From Myoxocephalus aenaeus (lineage: Eukaryota > Chordata > Actinopteri > Perciformes > Cottidae), in assembly GCA_038501785.1 (NCBI GenBank), contig JBAMJR010000073.1, positions 973,501 to 1,037,500 on the forward strand: 64,000 bases of DNA, read 5' to 3'. Below are positions 35,669 through 46,100 of this stretch, one piece after another. The notes under the pieces are model-generated. The model saw only the letters and a list, made by a program, of their open reading frames with translations. It searched no databases and was not told where the DNA came from. The translations under genes and the position numbers were made by a program. Within the stretch, counting starts at the first letter, position 1. Each line of letters starts with the position of its first letter.

Positions 35669-35832
35669 ACTCCTTGGTGTAGTTTACTGTGAGCTAAACT
35701 CCTTGGTATAGTTTACTTTGAGCTAAACTCCTTGGTGTAGTTTACTGTGAGATAAACTCCTTGGTATAGTTTACTATGAGATAAACTCCTTGGTGTAGTT
35801 TACTATGAGATAAACTCCTTGGTATAATCCTG
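35669..35832. repeat. 29-bp tandem repeat, about 5.6 copies
   Basis: Unit ACTCCTTGGTGTAGTTTACT plus nine bases, starting at 35669, 35698, 35727, 35756, 35785 and a partial copy at 35814. Copies alternate GGTGTAG and GGTATAG, suggesting growth by 58-bp pairs. It lies within the hAT element. Confidence 0.9.
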
Positions 35833-36580
35833 CTGTGGTTGATGAGAGACGTTACTTGGCAGTGAGAAAGCCAAAGCAGCAGCCTCCCCAAGGTCCTAGT
35901 GCCCTATGGTAAGTATAATGATAGGCTATTGGATTGTAATTTGAAGGGGGAGAAAACATACAAACCAGAATGCACACACATATGTAACATTTTAGAGTTA
36001 TAAATAACTTGTCCATGTAAGAAACAATAGTTTAATTTAATGACATCACCAAAATAAAAAATAAAATAAAAAAAAAGATTTTCTTTTTTTTCAAGCCAAA
36101 TTATTTGGGGGGGCTGAAGAACATTTTAGGGGGGCTTTAGCCCCCCTAAAACAGGCCTAACGACGCCCCTGGTTTCAGTCCTGTGCCAGTCAAACTGGTC
36201 ACAAAATTCCCAGCTGGCAATAATTGCATGTGCGGAATACCACCTTCAACTCGTTTGAGAAAACGTGTTAACATCGCCATCTTGTGGAGAAGGACGGAGC
36301 CTTCTGGCATTTTTATACACTGCTTGTGTTCTCCTCGATTCATTTAGTCTGTAATCTGATTCAATAGTCCCATATTTGTTGATGCATTCCCTCTCTTGAA
36401 CATTCTCAAACATGGTCCCGTCCTGTCCGCGGAAAACCCAGAGAAGAGAAAGACTTGATAGTCTTTAATTTAAGAAGCACACCCAGTCTCCTGTGCACAA
36501 TATAATTTGTGTCTGTGTGACAGTGTGTAAATGAGTGAATTTAGGATGAACCACCCAGGAACTCATGTGGTCAGTTAGTC

Positions 36581-36602
36581 CAGCAGCAGCAGCAGCAGCA
36601 GC
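36581..36602. repeat. (CAG)7 triplet repeat
   Basis: Seven CAG units in intergenic DNA; no coding frame supported. Confidence 0.95.
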
Positions 36603-39600
36603 GGGTCTGGGCTGTTGTGTCACTGCACATTAGAGCAGTCTGCTGGGCTCCGTTGAGAGGGGGAGACAAGGTGTCTGAGCCACCCACCCATGCTCCTCTA
36701 CGGCAGCTGTAATTATAAACAGTGGTACAATGACAGCTGGGGAGGCAGATGTCAACGGCAACATTAGATTTCAATCAGCGTGCACTGTGTCACCACCCCC
36801 GAGGAACAAGGAGGTGTTAAAACTACGCTGCACCACAAAATCCCTCCAAAATTTTCCAGAGAACAGTTTTTTGTTCCCTGCGTAACTTAGTTCACAATTT
36901 GAGTTTAAGATGCTGAAGCAGCCGGCTCGATGTTGTGATAATCAAGCTGATGAGCGTCTGAGCACATGTAGGGTCGAAAGCCGGAAGATGTTTTTGGATG
37001 AAGTCTTGTCACATTGCTTTTGATGCCTCTGTTGGTGAGAGCAGGCCGGCTCCTCCACTGCCCTCCAGGCGCAGCGGAGGAGTCTGGCTTTGGCATTTCA
37101 CACTCGCTCAGCAGTCAAGGCCTGTGACCAACTGCTCCCTCGTACCCTCGCCCCTGTTGTTGGGCCAATTATGAATATTCAGTTGCCATGAAAGTAATTC
37201 TGTCAGACATGCAACTGTCCAGCCAGATAGTGTCAGTGGTGTTGTTTGTAGGATTTGAATGGAGGGTCTATCACAGATGTGACTGTTGTCCTCCCTCAGA
37301 TTTGGGATATGACAAAAACGGTAAGATGACCTAAATATATACAAAATATGTATATTTCCCGCTTTTGTATTCCTCTGTGCGATGGACCTCTATTGTTGTC
37401 AAAAAAAACAACCTGCACGTCAATGAGCCACATTGTTTCACTGGCTGACAAATACAATATTTAGGTTTGTGTCGGTGGTATTTGCTTTTTTCTTTTAAAC
37501 TACAGTGACCAGCTGTTATTTTAAATGCAAGATATTTGTGACCAGTTTTTATACATCTTCAGAAGAAACAAATAAGCTTGGGTCTGAGTGCCAAAGACAG
37601 GACAATAAAGTCCGAAAAGTATTGAGCGACAATGAACCCATTTTAGTTCATGTTTTGGTCCTGGATTTGTTGACAGTAACATAGAATGACACCAGCCTTA
37701 TCCTTTTTAATTAAAATGAATAATGTTATCACTACGGTCATGCATTGGTGCATGTATTGCTTTAAAATAGATTGAAAAGATTCCATTTTAAGATAGAAGG
37801 GGCTTTGAATAAGTTTGGTTGCTCCTTAACGTCAAATAAGATGAAATCCTGACAAACACTGTGTATTCTTTCTTTCTTTCTTTCTGTTAAAGTCACTGAT
37901 TTCTCTCCACTGTTAAATACACTTAAATGTAGTATAGTGTGCAGGTGTGTGTCTTGTGCATGTACACTAACACCCTAATAGAAGGCAGGGAACACAGAGC
38001 CGTAAAAGGGTTGATGTCTACTGGCAGTCACTAACCTTGATTGGCATCACAACAACAACAACATGACTGATCACAACAGTGACTGTGATTACCACGAGAA
38101 GCCTCAGTGTGATGCTGAGCTAATTTGCTCTCTTGTAAACTCAACAATAAAAAGAAAAAAATTCTGATGTTTAATCTCGCTGTATTACATATCATTTTTA
38201 ATGTGTTGAAAACCCTTTCCAACAAAGCAAGTCAAGCACAATGGTGCACATAAACACATGTTGAAAGTTCATGAGCCAATTCACCAGAGTGGGTAAGCCA
38301 AAAATAAAAGTAATAGCCTACATTAAGCATACCATACAAAATAAAAATAAAATACAAAGAAGCCACACAACATAAAAAGTGTCTATAAACAAGGTTAGAC
38401 TGCTCAGAAAACACATTATTTGACATAATGACTTCTTTAGTGCTTAATGGGTAACATTTACAATGTTCATAAATGTTTCATACTGAAAGAAACAATCAGT
38501 ATGAAGGTACAGAGACAAGCATGAATTCAAATGTCTACATTTGTTTTGGGGCCAATTCTAGGGTTACTAAAGCAGCACCAGCAGAATAATATATTGACTT
38601 GAATGTTTTATATTTAAATAAACGTCCAGGAGAGGACACCATTCATCAAAAATGAGGAACATAACAATATCTTTACACCAAAGTGTCCTCGTTAGAGCCC
38701 AGCTGCAGTTCAGGTGCGTCCAGATGCTTGTTTCAGCGGCTCCATGTTGAAGTATTTCTGGATCTGTGCTGTAGTTTCAGGAGCAAGGATCCACCATAAA
38801 ACTCTATTAACATAATGACTTCCCTGTTTAAGTGGATTGTGGTTCATGTATTGAAAAACAAACTCGGTTACAGACGCTCTTGACAAACTTTCTCTTCCGT
38901 AGAAAGTGATATTTCTTCTCGTATTTCTTTCAGTGCAACAGCGTTATTCACTTGATTGTAGCACCAGAGCTGAATGACAGAATATGGTGATTTCAAGGAG
39001 AAGAAAAAGACATAATGCGGTTTATATTTGATGAAAAAATAGATTACAACTGACTCCATGAGGACTTTTTTTTTTTTTGGTTAAATCAGCATTTTGGCAT
39101 CGTCAAAACATTTTCTTCTGTAGTGGTGGAGGTGGGAAATAATATGAAATATAATAAAGCATTTCAGTAAAATGAAATAAAAGTTTTCTCCTTGTCCAGC
39201 ATAGAGCAAAAATCCAGTTTTTTTCTCACTGCGTCCGTGAATCCTGCAATTCTGTGACTAACTCTAGCAACATTCTGCAAAACCAACAGTTTTGTTATAT
39301 CCTCCATCTTAATGAATGATGTCAAGCTTGTCCGATTTGATGACAAGTATTTATTTATTGTTTTACAGATAACATACTTCACAGGGTTACCTTAGAGGTA
39401 AAATCTCCTGACAGAACTCTGTTTTTAATCGTCGGAGACAGAGGGGAAGATGGACATACTTTTATCAAGCACACATTATAAACAACTGAGCAATATTTAG
39501 GTCTAAATGGCGTACCATAGAACAGGTGAGAGACAACAAAATGTAAGTAAGAAGATGTGCATCTTGCTTGCAAAGACAAAAGTTTCATTTTTACAAAACA

Positions 39601-40016
39601 AATAATGGTCTCACTGACATATTTTTTCTACTTTTTTTTTAGTGGCTGAGAGGTAGAATGAAGTATTTTCACTTAAAACAATGATTTGATTCATTTACTT
39701 TATCATATCATTTCATCATGATGAGTGAAAACATTACGAGTGAATAAGTAAGCCCAGCCCTCTGAATATAATGTGAAATCTGTACAAACGTCTCTGTTGA
39801 TTGTGGTAATGTTTTGATTTTTATTGTCAAACGTGTTGTTTGTATCCCAAATGTCCAACGTTATAAGCAGAGGAAATATTACTTTTTTTTCTTTTTTTCT
39901 GGTTAGGAATTCACAGTTCCTCTCCAAACTGTGGAGCAGTGAATTCCTTAGTTTAATACTGTAAATAGCAAGGTCAGTCCATGGTTTTTGTAGATGCGGT
40001 GTAGAGGTGGATATAT

Positions 40017-40109
40017 TCAGTTGGAAGTATCCGAATGAATGCTTCCGGGTCCTTCTGTGGGCGATGTCACTGACGAAGGAGTCGGAGCATCTTGCCAGCC
40101 ACCATTTGT
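40017..40109 (-). CDS. pbx1: pbx1 exon 9 and stop
   Basis: 30 codons and TGA, encoding TNGGWQDAPTPSSVTSPTEG then PGSIHSDTSN, the conserved PBX C-terminus. Acceptor TCTAAACAG. The stop is at 40017-40019. Confidence 0.97.
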   Translation of the reverse strand, partial: TNGGWQDAPTPSSVTSPTEGPGSIHSDTSN

Positions 40110-43100
40110 CTGTTTAGATAAGACGGGAAATAGTCAGCTTCATGGTAACACTGGATGATACAATATTAGCATAGAAGGATACAAAACAAACAATGAATTG
40201 ATCCCACAAGGAAGTATTTCCTGTGTAGACGACGCCTGATATATCGTATTCCTCTGTGCCAGCTCCGTGGTTACTGTTGTAAACTATGAACAAACACATC
40301 AGTGATGTTGGGCTGGATGTGGGCACAGTATTTTGACATTTTGGGAAATGCACTTTCTGATTGAGTCTGTTCAAAGATCCACATACCACCTGATTTAAAA
40401 TTATTTTTTTATAGATTAACATGGTATATATATATATTTTTGTATCCATACAAAACACCTCATGCTGACGACAAGAATTCAGGAAGTCCCAAAGCCTTGA
40501 AATAGTCTGGCACATTAATCTCTGTAATCACAACTTGATGTTTTTACACTGATGTTTTTGTGCAGATTAATAAAGCAAGACATAATGTATTAATTAGCCA
40601 GCGTTAAAAGGTGCTGGCAGGCAGATTTTATTACTTTTGGACAGAGCTTGGTTTCTGGTCTTTGGACTAAACTAAACGAACCCTCTCCTGGCTGGAGGTT
40701 CATGTGTAACGGACAGTGAGATGGAGCAACACATTATTTGTTTTATAGAATATCCCCAGTAATATTAAAATGAATGAAACAAGAAATATTGCATCACTAT
40801 GATCACTTTGATCATGTGTTGCATTTAATGAAAATATTCAGTATGGAGAAAATCTACTTCAAATTCATATAGAAGGGTTTGAGTCTGTATATTTAGTCTG
40901 CTATTACTGATACTTTATAGTCACTGTTTTTAAGAGACTCTTCATTCAAAATATCATCCCGCCACTTCCCTCATCTATCCCTCCAAACAGCTGACATAAT
41001 GTGAGATAAACAGAAGAGATGAAACAGAATACGCAGCCCTTTTGTATATCTCAGAATATACCGCTGAGATGGTTGATAAAAGAATAAATTATTGCTGGAA
41101 AAAAAGAAAAGAAAATGGAGGCCTTCTCAAATCGTGATAAAAGGTTGACTAAAGACCATTAAGGACATTAATTGCAATTTCCACGCTATTAGTGAGAGCG
41201 GTGGACGTGCTTTGGCAGCCTCTTATTTCCAAACCCTGTTATTTCGTGTAAAGACTGTCTGTCATCTTGTTCAGAAGCAAGAGGGTGAAAAAAAGGGAAA
41301 GAACGAGGAAAAAACACATTTCCAGTCTCTGAGTGAGGCAACACCCACCAGCAATTTGAGGGGTGTAATTGCTGTTCAAAGATAAAGAAGGAGAGGTGCA
41401 CCACCAGAGTTCAGTCAGTAGATCTTAGATAGAAAAAAATGTCATCTAAATAAACACACTTAATTCACTGGCTTTACTGAAACTGCATTCTTTTTTTTGG
41501 TTAAAGTGCATTTAAAAAAATAAATAAAACTATTAGCGACTCATATCATCATCACCAATATAATTGCTTTTATTCTTTTGTGAGTCTTCTAAAATAATTG
41601 TTTTTATTTGGGCAGGATGACAGCCAAAAATACATTTCCCAATAAACTGTCACAATTAGTTTTAACGATAAACACTTTATTTTTCCGAATTCATGACCGC
41701 ATGATATTTTTTATTTCTCATGGTGCCTCATTTCTGATTTGTTTGCCCTGATTATTATTATAGTACGACCTCTTAATAACCTTGACTCGTCGATTGGTTG
41801 AACTGGTTATATGCCCCTGGTTGTTAGTTTAATCATGAAATATATTATCAAAACAACATTTTTACCACAGTTTTACCACGTTCTCATGTATTCATTACAT
41901 CGGAATCACATCTGTTTCTCTGAAAAATAAACACCCGTCGTTCTTTGAGGAACCCAGATGTTTGTTAAATAACAACAATATTTTTTTACCCACTCTCAAT
42001 TTGCGACTGTATTTCCTAATCCAGGAATCTGGAAATTAAATTAATGTTTGTAAAACAAAAGCACAATGTAAAAAAAAATGTGAATGCATTATTAAAATAC
42101 CAAATGTTGAAAATAAATCTGTCAATATATCAAAAAATACATTTTGGTTTAGAATATTTTGTTGTACAACTTATAATACAAGCAAATGTGTAATTTCTGG
42201 CTACAATATTTGCATCATGAAGCAAACTGAATATTTGTTATCGAGAGGGTTAATAGAGTAGTGGTATGTTTTATTAGAACAACATCCTGGCTTTTTAAAA
42301 GTTTCACCGGATATTTATTTTTTATTTTTTATTGGATTGTAAGCTCTGTAAAAAACTGTTATTGCCTAGACCAAATTGCTACAAACACTAGTTTGGAGGT
42401 TAGTTTTGGTTTTGCAATTTCATCAGTCAAACGCAGCAGCACAGTGTATTGAACACCTATTTGCAGTCGAGCCTGTTGTATGTTGTAACTGGCTTCATGC
42501 ATCCCTGTTCTTATTTTAGCACGAGGGGTGTTGCAGCCTTGGCTGTCAGTGCTGCTGTTCCTGTGGATGAATGATCTGACCAATGTGCTTGGACTGTTAG
42601 CCCAAAGCCCCGCTCTTTCTGTCCCTGTGACTGTCGTATTGATTCTGTTCAACCCCGCGCAGCCTGTCGCTATGGATCTACATGCTAACACACTGCCTCC
42701 AGTGTTGCCTGTCCCACCCCGCCCAGCAAGGAGACCTAGAACACTGGCCCGGCCTGTGACAGGCTAGTTAAAGAGTTATTTTAAGAATTAGCAACCTGTA
42801 ACTTTTTTTTTTGTGACGCCAGTCGAGGGAGGTATGACTTGTCCTCTGGTGCCAACGTGAGAGAAGCACTGGGAGGGAGGATGACACCTGTGTCCTTGTT
42901 CCTGTCGACTGCAGGTGTCTCGCTAACGCTAATGGCCTCCGACAGACCAGGAGCATGTCCAGCTACTCGGCCTGGTAGCTGCCTCATTGCCTGCCACCTA
43001 GGGCAGGACTGGAGCAGGGGGGCAACTGGCTGGACAACAGCCCAACACCGGTAAACTCTGCTAAGTGGCACCTTAGCGTACGCACAGAATTACACAATAC

Positions 43101-46100
43101 ACACATCCTGCAACTGGGGGCTCATTGCTGACTAAGACCGCAAAGAAAACGTTGAGAACGCAACAGAGAGGAAGGAGATCGTTTACAGGTCTTACGTTGA
43201 TGCCCTGTGGACTGTACATCTGGCTGGCTGCGAGGCTGTCACTGTATCCTCCGGTCTGGCTGATAACATGGCGAAGAGTATCCACCTGGAACAACAGGGA
43301 CACAGACAAAAGGCCTGGTCAGACAAAAGCTCTGGATAACAAAGACAGCCATGCACAAAGAAAGGTCAGGCTGATAGTAAAAGGGTACCAGAAACAGGAA
43401 AAGGTTACAAACAGCGAATCAGAATGATTTGACTGCCATTACAAGCTTGATAACAGGCCTTGCAAACAGATAAAATACAAGAAAAACTAATTATGAATGC
43501 ATTTGTACAAAATCAGACATTAAATATACTTTGCAACTCATTCTTTAACACGTTGCTGAACACTACTGACAATGTTATTCAGTGCATATGCAAAGAAGAG
43601 AGACATGTTTTAATGAACACGTTTAACAATCGTGGCTGCCAATACAAATATGGTGCAACTGAGGTCACATCTTACATTATTTTGTAACAAACGTTTTATT
43701 GGAATGGCTCCATTTTTATGTTCATCACAGATTCAGTGGGAGCTGCTTTGTTGCTTTTGGCAGAGCAGCCCGTCAGGTTATGCATGACAACACACCTGCC
43801 ATATGGATTTCACAACAAATAAGACTTCTCTACTCAGCAGGCCAATTTACTCAAAGTTGTACTTTGTCTTTTCCTTTTTTGTTGCTTTCTTTTAATCGTA
43901 CAGCCCTGAGAGCGAGGCCATTCTGACATCCTCGGAAAAAAAGAATCCCCTGAAAGTTACATGAGTTTCAATAATTAAAGGCCAACCCCGAAGACTCTTT
44001 ACCTCTTTTAAGGGTTGTCCTTTTGCATATTCATGAACGACCTAAAGCATTTGGAGAGCTGATCTGAATAGAAAAGGGGGGATGGAGGGGTACATAAATT
44101 ATGCCAAAAGCACTGAAACCAAATGAGAATATCACCACGGGTGGTGGTTCCTTAATCTATGGTGAGAGTTGTAACACTTAGAAACACTGTGCTGGTCATC
44201 ACTGTCCACCGGGGCAAGGTCAGGGAGCTACAGTGCACCAGTGGCTATGTGAACTCTTGTCAGGAGCGCTGATGAGTGTTGCACCGTTTCCAAAACTGTC
44301 TGCAGTCGTCTACTCAACTGTGGCTTGACAATGGCTTCCACATTAATGTAAAGCCTCAGGCTAAGTGTAACCTTTGTTTCACTGTGTAGGTCAAGTCATT
44401 GGGGGGCATCTGCACTTCCAGACTGGACAGTGGTTGAACAATTTCACAGGCGATCTCAAGAGTTTGTCAGCTTTTGGTCACTAAGCTTGGAGAGGCGCCT
44501 ACCTGGGATTGTATGTTGGCCCCAACCTGCCCCCCTTGGTACGAGTCCCCATTGAGGGACTGCACATTCATGAACAAGTCTCCGGAGTTTGACATGTTAA
44601 AAGAGCCAGCAGAACCTGAGAATACATAGAAGGCAGAGAAGAAGGAAGGGAGCAAGAGAGTAGGACAAAGGAAAGACAAGAGAGAGAGGAAAAGAAAAAG
44701 GAGTTAAAATGATCATGCATAAGCAAAAGAGCATTGAGTGGGTTAGTTGAGGGCAGCAGGCATCATGAAAAAGGCTTTCTCTACAAACATGCACGCTACA
44801 GACGCAGTATGTGCACATTAAAATATCACTGAACCATAATTCGGAAGGAAAAATCAACCGGCAAGAACCATGAGACAGATAATCATCATAAAACTGTTTA
44901 AGTCCAGTTAAAACGGGCCTTATGGATTGTATTGTTGTTAAATGTCCGTGCTGCGAGTGTTTCATTAAGGAAGTAACAATTGATCTGCAGGAAGACCCAA
45001 GGAATCGTCTTCGTCCTTTAATGGACCCCAGCTCCCCAGATGTAAAGGGACCATCGCGTAACTTGATTTCAACACCCGGTCCTAATCCAATACTGTTGCG
45101 AAGTCGCTATATGACAAAAGACTCCGCTTGCCCTCTGAGCAGCTTAATGGCATGCACAGGGTCAACCGGACAAGAGGCAGGAAAAATTAACGTCCACAAG
45201 AGGTCAATAACAGAGACGGGGGGGGAGAGAGAGAATGAGTGAGAGAGACAGACGACAAGGGGTGCGAAGAAATGAATGAAAAAGAACCAGAGACTGAATT
45301 CTTGAGTTGGAAATCAGGTGGAACGAATGAGAACATCACGGTGCTCTATCTCGTGCATTTGTACCCGATCTGGTATGAAAAGAAAATGTACTAATTCTTC
45401 TATCTGCAAAGCTTCTTTTGCCATAAATCAGCGGTCTGTATAGCCGGCTTGTGATCAGCTCACCTGCTGAATTGGGAGTTGACGGGGAGTTCGCCTGGCT
45501 GCCTTGAGCAGACACACTGGTTGCGCTGACTGCGGTCCTCGCTGCGTACATGTTGGCCTCTTCTTGGAACTTGCCAATATTTTTCTTGTATCGGATTCTC
45601 TTGTTCCCAAACCAGTTTGATACCTGTCAAAATAGCAATGACAAGAGAAACAGTTGTTGAATTGCAACACATTTAAGCCGACACCTAAGCAAACAAAACA
45701 ATTAAGTCAAAGGAATACATTTGGTAGCATTTTATTTGCAGTGTTGAATATGTATACTTAATACCTAAGCCTGGATGACATAAATGGTTTCCACATGGAC
45801 TTGCACTACACATGACTTATTATCAGTAAAAAAACAAAACATTAATAAAGTATTGGATCAGATCTACTATGATATTCATCTAGTCCTGTTTTCCACCAAC
45901 CTGTGTAATCACAAAAGTACAGTAAACATAAGCTGCTGCTTGGACAGAACACAAACTGAACAGACAAGAACAAAGGTCTATGAAAAATTGAAAAAAGTAC
46001 ACATCAAAATACCATTCATAAAAGTACTGTATGAATGCTGAATGTTGATTTGTGTTTTAAATCTTAAACCCTGCAAGGCCCTGGTTGAGGGCTCAAAGTG

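Larger units (their letters stand above)
34780..36171. mobile_element. Non-autonomous hAT-superfamily DNA transposon (1.39 kb)
   Basis: The ends are CAGGGGCGTTTCTAGG and, inverted, CAGGGGCGTCGTTAGG. They are flanked by a perfect 8-bp duplication GTTTCAGT (34772-34779 and 36172-36179). The 8-bp target duplication and CAGGGGCG ends are typical of hAT elements. Just inside each end lies a self-complementary GGGGGCTTAGCCCC / GGGGGGCTTTAGCCCCCC hairpin. No transposase-like ORF is present, so it would need enzyme from elsewhere. It carries an internal tandem array and a solo LTR-like insert. Confidence 0.9.
33578..40016. other. prtfdc1 upstream region, intergenic mobile DNA, and pbx1 3'UTR
   Basis: The left end is prtfdc1 5'UTR and proximal promoter (GC-box-like at 33,690-33,720 and an inverted CCAAT near 33,716). 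The middle has a MITE (33,980-34,506), then a hAT element (34,780-36,171). From about 36.2 to 39 kb no gene or repeat was recognised. The pbx1 3'UTR should start at 40,016; AATAAA candidates on the minus strand lie near 39,820 and 39,350. Confidence 0.6.
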
